Program-made: the position numbers and the translations under genes | From: Lientehia hominis | Lineage (GTDB): Bacteria; Bacillota; Clostridia; Lachnospirales; Lachnospiraceae | Direction: 5' to 3' | Assembly: GCF_021044755.1 (NCBI RefSeq) | Contig: NZ_JAJNOR010000001.1 | Span: 62,001-126,000, forward strand | DNA length: 64,000 nucleotides | Notes under the pieces: generated by a model | Told to the model about the DNA's origin: nothing | What the model saw: the letters and a program-made list of their open reading frames with translations, nothing else | The model's database searches: none | In this document: positions 34,211 through 42,946 of the stretch, one piece after another | Numbering within the stretch: the first letter of the stretch is position 1 | Layout of the letters: every line of letters starts with the position of its first letter

Positions 34211-34767
34211 AGATTATATCCCTCCTGTTCCAAATAAATTCTAAGTCCCTTCCGGGTGCGGTACAGCATACTTTTCACTTTTGACTCGCTCATGCCATGA
34301 TAATCGGCGATTTCCTTAATGGAATCCATAAAGTAATATCTTCCGACAAAAGTAGTGCGTCCCTGGGCCGATAATGTATTAAGATAAGTATTTATTGTTT
34401 CTGCTAAAAGATGAAGATCTGCGGTCTGTTCCGTTGTAACAGTATCAGAAACGCAGTCTCCCAGTTCAGAAAGAGAAACAGCATATTCTGTCGCCCTCCG
34501 CTTTTCTCTGTTTCTTGTTCTGAAAATATCGATGGACAGCTGCCGCGTGATTTTTCCAAGATAGGCGGAAAGGACATTTGGCCTGTGAGGCGGCAAAGAA
34601 TTCCATGCTTTTAAATACGTGTCGTTGACACTTTCTTCACTGTCTTCTAAATCCGAAAGAATATTATTTGCGATTTTAAAGAGATAACGTCCATATTTTT
34701 GCTCCGTTTCCTGTATGGCTGTTTCGTCCCGCTGCCAGTACAGAGCTACAATCCTGTCGTCCTGCAT
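34207..34767 (-). CDS. ECF-type RNA polymerase sigma factor
   Basis: 186 aa. Sigma region 2 (about 20-90, DLEDSEESVNDTYLKAWNSLPPHRP with the D-x-x-Q/D-core contact pattern) and region 4 HTH (about 130-178, KEIADYHGMSESKVKSMLYRTRKGLRIYL). No other domains. It is co-transcribed with the membrane anti-sigma gene. A small palindrome TTGTAT-CGA-ATACAA lies upstream at 34833-34847 and could be part of its control region. Confidence 0.9.
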   Translation of the reverse strand: MQDDRIVALYWQRDETAIQETEQKYGRYLFKIANNILSDLEDSEESVNDTYLKAWNSLPPHRPNVLSAYLGKITRQLSIDIFRTRNREKRRATEYAVSLSELGDCVSDTVTTEQTADLHLLAETINTYLNTLSAQGRTTFVGRYYFMDSIKEIADYHGMSESKVKSMLYRTRKGLRIYLEQEGYNL

Positions 34768-34832
34768 AAATACACCTCCTTTTTTAGCCGTCAGGCGCCC
34801 TTACTATATATCCCGACAAAATTTGAATTTGG

Positions 34833-34847
34833 TTGTATCGAATACAA
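34833..34847. promoter_or_regulatory. Small palindrome upstream of the sigma factor gene
   Basis: TTGTAT-CGA-ATACAA is a perfect 6-bp inverted repeat with a 3-bp spacer, about 65 bp upstream of the sigma gene start. It may be an operator. The rest of the 190-bp gap is AT-rich with no recognised element. Confidence 0.3.
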
Positions 34848-34885
34848 AATTTCTTAACGTGCATCTGCAGAACATTTTCAAATAA

Positions 34886-34930
34886 ATAAAAAATATGCCG
34901 AACAAGGCCATTGCCCTATCCAGCATATTT
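34886..34930 (-). terminator. Terminator-like hairpin after the 141-aa gene
   Basis: On the minus strand AAATATGC and GCATATTT (34930-34923, 34898-34891) flank a 24-nt loop and are followed by TTTATTTATTT. A plausible weak terminator for the gene at 34956. Confidence 0.5.
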
Positions 34931-34955
34931 CGTTTAAACCTCATATTTGTCTCAC

Positions 34956-35381
34956 TTATTCCAAAGCATCCAAAAGACGTCCTGCTTCCAGGGTATTGTC
35001 CGCGATTGGAACCCAATGATGGGCCAGCTTCAGGAGGAACCGCTCGTCCGGTGTCCTTCCTTCCTCCTCCAGGAAACGGATAGAGAGTTTAAACAGTTCC
35101 CGTTCGCTGAGAGCAACATTGTCCAACACGACTCTTCCCTTTTCCAGCATATAGGAGGTATCCGTGTCTTTCCTGGCAATCATCTCATCCACCGTGTCCT
35201 TCAGGAACTGATAATGCTCCTGGTCCCACGCGGCCATAAACAGGCATTTACACATCCCTTTTGTACAGAAGGGCTGTTTTTTCAGAACTTTCCACAATTC
35301 TTTGAACCTCTCCATATGTGCCGTTGATAAAAACAGTTTCGCATCCATTAAGGAACGAAAACATTTCTCCTTCCATGCCAT
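34956..35381 (-). CDS. Hypothetical helical protein
   Basis: 141 aa, unrecognised. Predicted mostly alpha-helical, soluble, with several Cys (including CTKGMCKC) and a KCLFMAAWDQEHYQFLKDTVDEM segment. No signal peptide or membrane helix. It lies 68 bp downstream of hisIE on the same strand with no strong terminator between, so it may be the last, non-biosynthetic member of the his transcript. I cannot assign a role. Confidence 0.6.
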   Translation of the reverse strand: MAWKEKCFRSLMDAKLFLSTAHMERFKELWKVLKKQPFCTKGMCKCLFMAAWDQEHYQFLKDTVDEMIARKDTDTSYMLEKGRVVLDNVALSERELFKLSIRFLEEEGRTPDERFLLKLAHHWVPIADNTLEAGRLLDALE

Positions 35382-35449
35382 GGCTGCTCCCCCTTTACAG
35401 TTCTTTTATGTAATTTTACCCTATTCCGGAGGGACAATCAAGTAATAAG

Positions 35450-36736
35450 TCAACGATTTGCCAATTCTTTTGTAATATCTTCCCAGGTCACGCCCTTTTC
35501 CGCCATCAGGACCATGGCGTGATAGAGGAAATCCGACAGTTCGTAAACGATTTCTTCCGGATTGGGGTTTTTGGCGGCAATAACGATCTCCGTCGCCTCT
35601 TCTCCTACCTTCTTCAATATTTTATCTATTCCTTTGTCGAACAGATAGTTGGTATAAGAACCTTCCTTGGGATTGGCTTTTCTGTCCAGGATTACCTGAT
35701 ACACATCCTCAAATACCATAAGCGGATTGGTATCGTCATACTCCTTTTTCACCAGATTATTAAAAAAACAGGAGCGGTGACCGGTGTGGCAGGCAGCTCC
35801 CATTTGAGCCACCTTGGCCAAAAGGGTATCATTGTCACAGTCCAGATAAAGAGATTTTACGTATTGGAAGTGGCCGGAGGTCTCCCCCTTCAGCCACTGG
35901 CTTTTTCTGCTCCGGCTGTAATAGTGCATTTTACCCGTTTCCAGAGTGTCCTCAAAGGCTTTTTCATTCATATACGCCATCATGAGGACTTCGGAGGTCT
36001 TATAATCCTGTACGATGACCGGAACCAGGCCATCCGGTCCCAGCTTAAGCTGGGAAAAGCTCATCGGGCTTTCAAACGTATTCATGGAAAGCCCTTCTTT
36101 TTTCAGATGCTGTTTAAGGCTCATACAGTCAGTGCCGTCGTCTTTCCCAAACGAAAGAACGGCTCCCTTCACTCCGGGAAGCGACAGGATAGGTTTGAGC
36201 TCTGGCGCCGTCCTCATCTGGGTCAGAAGAAGCATCGGATACCCGCTGCCTTCCGGGAGGCATGTGAAAGCGGCTCCCATATCCAGAATGAAACAGCCGG
36301 CTCCTAAAGAAGCATACTCCTCCATCCGTGAGATTTTATCCTCTCTGTCCAGCCAAACAGCAATCTTCTCTTTACCGAAACGGTCGGAAACCTCCTTTAA
36401 AATATCAATGCTTTCTTCCTCGGAGGCTTTTAAATATACCATTTTTGCTCCGGCATAAAGATATTTTTTCACATCCTCCACCCGTTTGACCCGTCCGCCC
36501 GTAATCACAGGGATATCCACGGCGCAGGCAATCTTTTTGATCATGCCGATATGGACGTCATGCCCTGCATCATCCTCCGAGAGGTCCATGATCATTAATT
36601 CATCAGCGCCGTTGTCATCGTAATAACGGCACAGCTCTTCCGGGCTGTTATCGGGAAACCCTCCCCGTTCTATTTCAATTTCTACCTGACCGTTTCTAAG
36701 GGCAAACAAAGCTGCCAGTTTCTTTTCTTCTGCCAT
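35450..36736 (-). CDS. hisI: HisIE (phosphoribosyl-AMP cyclohydrolase / phosphoribosyl-ATP pyrophosphatase) with N-terminal degenerate HisA/HisF-like barrel
   Basis: 428 aa. C-terminal two-thirds is HisIE: cyclohydrolase (about 220-325) with zinc/metal residues in LDCDNDTLL and GAACHTGHRSCFF, and pyrophosphatase (about 330-428) with KKVGEEATEIVIAAKN. Residues 1-210 look like a HisA/HisF TIM half-barrel: ITGGRVKRVEDVKKYLYAGAKMVYL is one phosphate-binding region, but the first catalytic Asp is A12, while the second is D130. The second phosphate site is not clear. The N-domain is thus probably a catalytically dead scaffold or regulator. GAGGAG precedes the start. It is the last recognisable his gene and follows hisB by 26 bp. 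Confidence 0.95.
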   Translation of the reverse strand: MAEEKKLAALFALRNGQVEIEIERGGFPDNSPEELCRYYDDNGADELMIMDLSEDDAGHDVHIGMIKKIACAVDIPVITGGRVKRVEDVKKYLYAGAKMVYLKASEEESIDILKEVSDRFGKEKIAVWLDREDKISRMEEYASLGAGCFILDMGAAFTCLPEGSGYPMLLLTQMRTAPELKPILSLPGVKGAVLSFGKDDGTDCMSLKQHLKKEGLSMNTFESPMSFSQLKLGPDGLVPVIVQDYKTSEVLMMAYMNEKAFEDTLETGKMHYYSRSRKSQWLKGETSGHFQYVKSLYLDCDNDTLLAKVAQMGAACHTGHRSCFFNNLVKKEYDDTNPLMVFEDVYQVILDRKANPKEGSYTNYLFDKGIDKILKKVGEEATEIVIAAKNPNPEEIVYELSDFLYHAMVLMAEKGVTWEDITKELANR

Positions 36737-36762
36737 GTCGTCTTCTCCTCACGATTTATAAG

Positions 36763-37350
36763 TTATAAAGAACCCTTTGTGGACAAGAGTCCGGGAATCC
36801 GGCCATCTGTCATGGTGGCCATATCCAGGGACTTGGCAAACGCCTTGAACATGGCTTCAATCACATGATGAGTATTCTCGCCGTGAATCTCCTTGATGTG
36901 AAGATTCATAGCTGCCGAATAGGAAACCGCATAGAAAAATTCCCTGATCATCTCCGTCTCAAGACAGCCGACACGCTCTGCCGTGAGAACGGCGTCATAT
37001 ACCAAATATGGACGTCCTGACAAATCCAGGGCACAGAGAACTAAGGATTCGTCCATGGGAAGCAGAAAAGAGCCATACCGGCGGATTCCCGTCTTGTCTC
37101 CCACCGCCTTTCCAATGGCCTGACCCAGTGCAATGCCTGTGTCTTCAATGGTATGATGTGTATCCACTTCCAGATCTCCCTTGACTGATACGGTCAGATC
37201 AAACAGGCCGTGCTTCGCAAAGCTCACAAGCATGTGGTCGAAAAAACCAATCCCGGTCTGAATCTCACTAATGCCCGTTCCATCCAGATTTAATGTAACG
37301 GATATGTCTGTCTCACTGGTTTTTCTTAAAACTGTTCCGATTCGTTTCAT
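36763..37350 (-). CDS. hisB: Imidazoleglycerol-phosphate dehydratase
   Basis: 195 aa, monofunctional HisB. Dehydrates imidazole glycerol phosphate in histidine synthesis. Manganese-binding motifs HHTIEDTGIALG and HHVIEAMFKA are intact, and FDLTVSVKGDLEVDTHH is the family core. AGGAGG lies 6 bp before the start. It is 9 bp downstream of hisD, so coupled. Confidence 0.97.
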   Translation of the reverse strand: MKRIGTVLRKTSETDISVTLNLDGTGISEIQTGIGFFDHMLVSFAKHGLFDLTVSVKGDLEVDTHHTIEDTGIALGQAIGKAVGDKTGIRRYGSFLLPMDESLVLCALDLSGRPYLVYDAVLTAERVGCLETEMIREFFYAVSYSAAMNLHIKEIHGENTHHVIEAMFKAFAKSLDMATMTDGRIPGLLSTKGSL

Positions 37351-37359
37351 GGCGCCCTC

Positions 37360-38649
37360 CTATTCAAACCGAACTTTTATGGCATTGCTGTGGGCGGTCA
37401 GCTTCTCCTGATCCGCAAACCGTATGATGTCTTCATGGATGGGCTCCAGGGCTTCCCTGGAATACGATATGATACTGGACTTCTTTACAAAATCATCCAC
37501 GCCCAGGGGTGAAAAGAATTTGGCCGTCCCGTTGGTGGGAAGCACATGGTTCGGCCCGGCAAAATAGTCTCCCAGCGGCTCACAGCTGTGTTCTCCGATA
37601 AAGATAGCTCCGGCATTCCGAATCTTCGTCATGACGGTAAAAGCGTCTTCGGTCATGATCTCCAGATGCTCAGAAGCAATCTCATTGGCAGCCGCTATGG
37701 CCTCATCCAGGGTATCTGCCAGCAGGATATATCCGTAATTCTCCAGAGATCTGGAGATGATATCCCTTCTGCTGAGAATTTTAAGGAAACCATCTATTTC
37801 CTGGTTTACCGCGTCTGCCAGCCGTTCAGAGGTGGTGACCAGAATAGCGGAGGCCATTTCGTCATGTTCTGCCTGGGACAAAAGATCTGCAGCCACATAG
37901 CGGGAATCTGCCGTTTCATCGGCTAATACAAGAATCTCACTGGGGCCGGCGATAGAATCTATGCTCACGAAACCAAATACTGCTTTTTTAGCCAAGGCGA
38001 CAAAAATATTTCCGGGACCTACGATTTTATCAACCCTCGGTATGGATTCTGTCCCAAAAGCCAGAGCAGCGATCGCCTGAGCCCCGCCTGCTTTAAAGAC
38101 CTTATCTACTCCGGCTTCTTTTGCGGCTACCAGGACAGCCGGATTTACTCTGCCGTCTTTGCCCGGCGGGGTAATCATGACGATTTCTTTCACTCCCGCC
38201 ACCCTGGCAGGAACAATATTCATCAGTACAGAGGATGGATACACGGCCTTTCCGCCCGGAACATATACACCCACCCGGTTAAGGGGCGTGACCTTCTGTC
38301 CCAGCAAAACGCCATTCTCACTGGAATCAAACCAACTGTACCGCCGCTGTTTTTCGTGAAAGGCACGGATATTCACAAGCGCCTTTCGAATGACCTCCAC
38401 AAGCTCTTTTTCCACCAGGCCGTACGCCTCTTCCATCTCAGCCTCCGTGACGCGGACAGTAGATGCGTCCAGTCTGCAGCCGTCAAACTTTTCCGTATAA
38501 GCAAACAAAGCTGAATCCCTGTTCTTTCGTACTTCCTCCACAATGGCATTCACAGTCTCCGTATAGGTGCCATAATGTCCAGGACTTCTCTTCAAAAGCT
38601 GATCCAGTATGTCCTTTTTAGATGACTCATCCAACTTCACTATTCTCAT
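37360..38649 (-). CDS. hisD: Histidinol dehydrogenase
   Basis: 429 aa. Catalyses the last two oxidations to histidine. Features: YVPGGKAVYPSSVLMN, the NAD/zinc region AGPSEILVLAD, QAEHDEMASAIL with the catalytic His/Glu, and ASEHLEIM. CAGGAGGAG precedes the start. Confidence 0.98.
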   Translation of the reverse strand: MRIVKLDESSKKDILDQLLKRSPGHYGTYTETVNAIVEEVRKNRDSALFAYTEKFDGCRLDASTVRVTEAEMEEAYGLVEKELVEVIRKALVNIRAFHEKQRRYSWFDSSENGVLLGQKVTPLNRVGVYVPGGKAVYPSSVLMNIVPARVAGVKEIVMITPPGKDGRVNPAVLVAAKEAGVDKVFKAGGAQAIAALAFGTESIPRVDKIVGPGNIFVALAKKAVFGFVSIDSIAGPSEILVLADETADSRYVAADLLSQAEHDEMASAILVTTSERLADAVNQEIDGFLKILSRRDIISRSLENYGYILLADTLDEAIAAANEIASEHLEIMTEDAFTVMTKIRNAGAIFIGEHSCEPLGDYFAGPNHVLPTNGTAKFFSPLGVDDFVKKSSIISYSREALEPIHEDIIRFADQEKLTAHSNAIKVRFE

Positions 38650-38689
38650 TTTGTCTCCTCCTGTCGCCTGACGGCAAAAAGTACGGATA

Positions 38690-39349
38690 TTACCGTCCGT
38701 CCTGCTCTCTTGACTGGATAAGTGCTCTCATATCGGTAATGATTCTGCTGATGCGTTCGTGCTCAATCTTCATGCTGACCTGATTGACCACCATCCTTGC
38801 AGAGAGCCCTACGATCTCCTCTAAGACCGTAAGCCCGTTTTCCCTCAGAGTCGAGCCCGTTTCCACGATGTCCACAATGACTTCTGAAAGGCCTACAATG
38901 GGCGCAAGCTCAATGGATCCGTTTAGCTTGATAATCTCTACGGTCTGATGTTTTTTATTATAAAAATAGTCCTTAGCGATACCGGGATATTTGGTGGCTA
39001 CCCGGATGAGCTCATGGTGCTTGAGCTTATCTGCCGCATCCTTCGGCCCGCAGACGCACATCCTGCACTTTCCAATCCCCAGATCCAGGACTTCATAAAG
39101 CCGCCTTCCCTCTTCCAGAATAGTGTCCTTTCCGACAATCCCGATATCGGCGGCGCCGTACTCCACATAAGTAGGAACGTCATTGGCCTTTGCCAGGAAA
39201 AAGCGGAGTTTAAGCTCTTCATTCACAAAAATCAGTTTGCGGGTCCCTTCATCCTTCATCTCTTCACAGGGCAGACCGATGGCTTCAAACAGCTCCATGG
39301 TCTTCTTAGCCATCCGTCCCTTTGCCAGGGCAAATGTTAAATATCTCAT
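38690..39349 (-). CDS. hisG: ATP phosphoribosyltransferase, short form
   Basis: 219 aa HisG-S. It starts histidine synthesis by joining ATP to PRPP. The short form lacks the C-terminal ACT domain and needs HisZ, whose gene is directly upstream. Motifs LTFALAKGRMAKK and the PRPP-binding VIVDIVETGSTLRENGL are clear. GAGGATAAC precedes the ATG. Confidence 0.97.
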   Translation of the reverse strand: MRYLTFALAKGRMAKKTMELFEAIGLPCEEMKDEGTRKLIFVNEELKLRFFLAKANDVPTYVEYGAADIGIVGKDTILEEGRRLYEVLDLGIGKCRMCVCGPKDAADKLKHHELIRVATKYPGIAKDYFYNKKHQTVEIIKLNGSIELAPIVGLSEVIVDIVETGSTLRENGLTVLEEIVGLSARMVVNQVSMKIEHERISRIITDMRALIQSREQDGR

Positions 39350-39392
39350 ATGTTATCCTCTTCTATCTGTCTCATTTTCCTGAGTACTGTTT

Positions 39393-40652
39393 TCACTCAA
39401 TTCCTTTCGGATAGGAAAGGTGCCTTATCTCTCCCGTATCCGGACAAACCACCTGGATGTCCTGCCCGCTGTCGGATAAATAATAAATCTCCTCCAGACG
39501 GTTCCGTCTGGCAAAGGCTGTGTAATCTTCAAGCAAAGTCTCTTCTTTCCTTCGGATGAGCTGCAGGTTTTTCCCGGAATTCCTGAGATGAGAGGCCATT
39601 GGTATTGCAGATGCCTGTCTGGATCTGTCGTAGAGCAGAAGGATGTCCATCTTCGGAGTCTCAATCTCGATATTCTGCCTGGAGAGCGCGGCCATCAGGC
39701 CGTCTATGGATATAGAAAAGCCTACAGAAGGAGCGTCCTTCCCAAACTGTTTCATCAGGCCGTCGTAGCGGCCGCCCGATACGATCGGTTCTCCCATGCC
39801 AAAGGTGACCCCTCGGAAAATGATCCCTGTATAGTACTTATATTTGCCCAGCATGCCCAGATCAAATGACACATAGTCTGACAGTCCGTAATAACTGAGG
39901 ATGCGGTATAAATTCTCCAAGCGTGTCACAGCCGCCTTTGAACGGGCATTTACAGTCATGGCCTTCGCCGTCTCTATGAGTTCTGCGGATCCGAAAAGCT
40001 CCGGTAGCTTTAAAAAGACTTCCGTCAGTTTCTCATCAAGGTTTTGCTCCTGAACCAGTTCCTCCACACCAAAGAAATTCTTTTCTTCTATGAGTGCCCG
40101 GAGCCTCTCCTCCGTATCTTCGTCAAGTCCTGCTTCTTCCACCAGGCCTTTGAAAAAACCCACTTGTCCGATATCGACCTGAAAATCTTTGAGACCTGCT
40201 TTTAAAAGACAATCGATGGTAAGAGCGATCATTTCCGCATCTGCGTCACTGGAATCATCCCCGATCAGCTCGGCTCCCTGCACGGTAGATTCCTTCAGGC
40301 GTCCTTGATAACTGCTGTGATTGATGAAAGTATTGGCAAGATAACTGAGGCGGATGGGAAACGGTTCGTCCGTATAATATTTTGCGGCGCACCTGGCCAC
40401 AGGAGGCGTCATATCCGGACGGAGCACCAGAGTATTCCCTTCCCGGTCAAAAAATTTATACATTTCCTTAGAAGCGACGCTTCCCCGCTCTTTATTAAAA
40501 ATATCAAAAAACTCAAAGGTAGGAGTCTGAAGCTCGTTATATCCGTACCGCTTTAATGTGCTCCGGATCCTGTCCTCGATGACCAGCTTTTCGGCGTATT
40601 CGGAATTATAAATGTCCCGGACTCCTTCCGGCGTATGTAATAATTGTTTCAT
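39393..40652 (-). CDS. hisZ: ATP phosphoribosyltransferase regulatory subunit
   Basis: 419 aa from MKQLLHTPEGVRD (AGGAGATC upstream); a longer frame from 40700 covers only the 5' leader. HisZ is a HisRS-like catalytic-core paralogue that lacks tRNA aminoacylation and forms an octamer with short HisG. It has motif 2 region FRPDMTPPVAR-like (LVLRPDMTPPVARC) and SGGRYDGLM. It is the first gene of the his operon. Confidence 0.96.
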   Translation of the reverse strand: MKQLLHTPEGVRDIYNSEYAEKLVIEDRIRSTLKRYGYNELQTPTFEFFDIFNKERGSVASKEMYKFFDREGNTLVLRPDMTPPVARCAAKYYTDEPFPIRLSYLANTFINHSSYQGRLKESTVQGAELIGDDSSDADAEMIALTIDCLLKAGLKDFQVDIGQVGFFKGLVEEAGLDEDTEERLRALIEEKNFFGVEELVQEQNLDEKLTEVFLKLPELFGSAELIETAKAMTVNARSKAAVTRLENLYRILSYYGLSDYVSFDLGMLGKYKYYTGIIFRGVTFGMGEPIVSGGRYDGLMKQFGKDAPSVGFSISIDGLMAALSRQNIEIETPKMDILLLYDRSRQASAIPMASHLRNSGKNLQLIRRKEETLLEDYTAFARRNRLEEIYYLSDSGQDIQVVCPDTGEIRHLSYPKGIE

Positions 40653-40684
40653 AAAGATCTCCTGACACTTTAATATATTAACGC

Positions 40685-40746
40685 GATAATTCATTATCAT
40701 AGTAGCACGCAGAATAAATTATACCGGATGAGACGGAATCTGTCAA
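40685..40746 (-). promoter_or_regulatory. his operon promoter with downstream palindrome
   Basis: Minus-strand TTGACA (40746-40741), 17 bp, TATAAT (40723-40718), a consensus promoter whose -35 box lies at the recU stop codon. About 13 bp after the predicted start is GATAAT-GA-ATTATC (40698-40685), a perfect 6-bp inverted repeat that could bind a histidine-responsive repressor. No T-box or His leader peptide fits the 90-nt leader. Confidence 0.7.
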
Positions 40747-41276
40747 TCTCTGCTGTCCAAATCTTTTTGCAGCATTTCCAGATAATGAACATAAGCTCCG
40801 TGTTTTGTATGTATTTGATAACTTTTGTCAATTTCTTCGTAAGTAAAGCTTTTTCTTCCGCCGTCTCTCCCTCGGTTCCAATACTCCAAAAGGCGGCGAA
40901 AGGGCACATAATACATTTCGTCCAGACCGGTAAAATAGAGAATGATAAATGAAACGCCCCCCTGCTTTTCAAATTCCTCCATAAACAGCATCTGATGCTC
41001 GTGGATATTCTGCAGCGGAAACGTCGTGCTCACGCACTCCTTCGCATCGAAACACACAGGAATTCCCTGGACCGCCCCAATGTAATCCACCGTACTCTTC
41101 TGATCAAAATAGGCCAGCGTTATATGGCGGCTTTCTTTATCGATATTGATAGGTTTAATGGGCGTCGGTATCTTTTGGATCAATGCCAGGCCGCTCTCTT
41201 TATATTTTTCGTTCGTATGGTTGATCAAATCCTCCAGGGTCGAACCCCGGAGCCCTCTTGTCCCCCAGGTAGCCAT
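40743..41276 (-). CDS. recU: Holliday junction resolvase RecU
   Basis: 177 aa. Firmicutes RecU resolves Holliday junctions in recombination and chromosome segregation. Seen: N-terminal GTRGLRGSTLEDLINHTNEKY, catalytic region STVDYIGAVQGIPVCFDAKE (D, E and K of the nuclease core) and QNIHEHQMLFM. A GGAGAGG site lies 10 bp before the start. It is transcribed on the minus strand before hisZ; the consensus promoter at its 3' end separates the two. Confidence 0.93.
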   Translation of the reverse strand: MATWGTRGLRGSTLEDLINHTNEKYKESGLALIQKIPTPIKPINIDKESRHITLAYFDQKSTVDYIGAVQGIPVCFDAKECVSTTFPLQNIHEHQMLFMEEFEKQGGVSFIILYFTGLDEMYYVPFRRLLEYWNRGRDGGRKSFTYEEIDKSYQIHTKHGAYVHYLEMLQKDLDSRD

Positions 41277-41335
41277 GGGCTTTTGCTTCCTCTCCAGTTT
41301 ATGATATTCGCCGGATCCGGTCTGCCGGCAGCGTC

Positions 41336-42349
41336 TTATTTCAGTCTGCTCCAGGTATCCGTTATGCCGGGAAGCGGCAAAACCTTTTCCTCTGTAAGAA
41401 TCTTACGGAAAAGCTCCGGAGGAGGAGCCTGTACCGAACGGCCTGAAAGACCCTTAAGCGCTCCGGAAAGCTCCGGGAATTCCATTCTCCAGGAATGGAG
41501 CAGCTGATGCTCCAGATGATATTCAGACCGAAATCTCCGGTTCACAGATGAATCTCCGTACTTCCCATCTCCGATCACCGGATGGCCGTCGGCCGCCAGA
41601 TGCGCCCGAATCTGATGAGAACGTCCGGTTATGAGCTCTACCTTCAGCAGAGTCTGATTTCTGCCGGCGGCAACCGGCTCATAAGCCGTGTGGATCTCAC
41701 TGCTTCCCTCTCTCTGTTCCGGATAGATCTTCACCTGATTGCTTTTTTCATCCTTGACAAGCCATCCATGCAGGCGGCGTTTTTTTACTGCAGCGCCGTC
41801 CACAAGGCACAGATAGAATTTACGGATACTCCGCTCCTTAAAAAGTATGGAGAGCTCCTGAAGGGCTTTCAGAGTTTTGCCCGCGGTCACAAGACCGCTG
41901 GTGTTCCGGTCAAGGCGATTGCATACAGAAGGGCGGAAGCTTCTCAGAGCTTCTTCCGTCACCTCTCCCTTTTCCAGCAGATACGAGAGCAGGTATTCCA
42001 CCAATGATACATCCTCTTTTCCGGATTTCTGAGAAAGCATTCCCGCGGGCTTATTGATCAGGATCACCTGGGAATCTTCATAGATGACAGACAGCTTTGC
42101 AGCAGGACGTTTAAAGGAAGCCTCCGCTTTTCTGCGAAATCCTTCAATCGTTTCTTCGGAAAGGAATAGCTGGATCGTATCCCCTTCCTTTATCCGTTCC
42201 CCGCCGCTGCATTTCTTTTTGTTGACGGTGATATTCTTTTTCCGAAACATTTTATAGAAAAAGCCTTTTGGCGCAAGCGCCATATATTTCTGGAGATATT
42301 TATCCAGTCTCTGACCTGCCTCCGCCGTCCCCACCGGCAATTCCCTCAT
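41336..42349 (-). CDS. RluA-family pseudouridine synthase
   Basis: 337 aa. An S4 RNA-binding domain (about 10-70) and the RluA catalytic domain. The active-site motif is CNRLDRNTSGL with catalytic D147; Asn replaces the more common His at the start of HRLDR. GRSHQIRAHLAADGHPVIGD is the conserved second motif. rRNA target unknown. GGGAGG precedes the start. Confidence 0.94.
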   Translation of the reverse strand: MRELPVGTAEAGQRLDKYLQKYMALAPKGFFYKMFRKKNITVNKKKCSGGERIKEGDTIQLFLSEETIEGFRRKAEASFKRPAAKLSVIYEDSQVILINKPAGMLSQKSGKEDVSLVEYLLSYLLEKGEVTEEALRSFRPSVCNRLDRNTSGLVTAGKTLKALQELSILFKERSIRKFYLCLVDGAAVKKRRLHGWLVKDEKSNQVKIYPEQREGSSEIHTAYEPVAAGRNQTLLKVELITGRSHQIRAHLAADGHPVIGDGKYGDSSVNRRFRSEYHLEHQLLHSWRMEFPELSGALKGLSGRSVQAPPPELFRKILTEEKVLPLPGITDTWSRLK

Positions 42350-42381
42350 AGGCTTCCTCCCTCTTTTTTCCGTCTTCTGAT

Positions 42382-42939
42382 CTACATGGAATAAACAAGG
42401 AATTCTCCCTTTTTCTTCTCAAGCTCTTTCTTTTTTTCATCGGATTCAGGAGGCTGGATTCCGTCCACCCTCTTTAAGAACGCACTGTAATCGGTATACA
42501 GCTGAATCTTAGAATAGACTCCGACACTTTTCAGAAGACCGTTTATATCCTTTTCCGCCTGCTTGACTTCCACTTTCCTGCCAGCCGTATAGGCGGTGAT
42601 TCCCATTTCATGGAAGACGGCCGCCTGGACTGGAATCAGTTTCTGACCGGCCGTCACGATCATATCGCAGGAAAGTACCAGTCCCTCCGATACTTCGGCG
42701 AGCCTTTCATAATCTTCGCTTTTCAGAGGAAGCCCTTTACATCTGGCTATGACATTCACAGCAAAAGTCGCTGCGGGCAGTACGGAGCAGATTGCGCCTA
42801 CCGTCCAGATATTTTTCCGGTTTCCGGTGGTGATGAGACCTATGGTCAGTGCGCCAAATACCAGGGCGCAGCAGGCCGCCAGCTTCAAAATCTGTGCTTT
42901 CAGTTTCTTTTTTCCATAACCGTAAGTTCCTTTTTCCAT
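42382..42939 (-). CDS. Hypothetical membrane protein
   Basis: 185 aa from MEKGTYGYGKKKLKAQ, with GGGAGAGA upstream. Two N-terminal hydrophobic helices (about 20-65) and a soluble C-terminal half with charged helices ending in a Lys/Glu-rich segment. No family recognised. It follows the MBL gene directly (8-bp gap from this start) and may be co-transcribed with it and rluA. Confidence 0.7.
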   Translation of the reverse strand: MEKGTYGYGKKKLKAQILKLAACCALVFGALTIGLITTGNRKNIWTVGAICSVLPAATFAVNVIARCKGLPLKSEDYERLAEVSEGLVLSCDMIVTAGQKLIPVQAAVFHEMGITAYTAGRKVEVKQAEKDINGLLKSVGVYSKIQLYTDYSAFLKRVDGIQPPESDEKKKELEKKKGEFLVYSM

Positions 42940-42946
42940 GTTCTGT

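Noticed and set aside
35519..36307. A 262-codon plus-strand open frame
   Set aside because: Antisense to hisIE, whose catalytic motifs are intact on the other strand.
40653..40742. A T-box or His leader peptide upstream of hisZ
   Set aside because: The leader is too short (about 60 nt from the predicted start) and has no T-box sequence, terminator or run of His codons.
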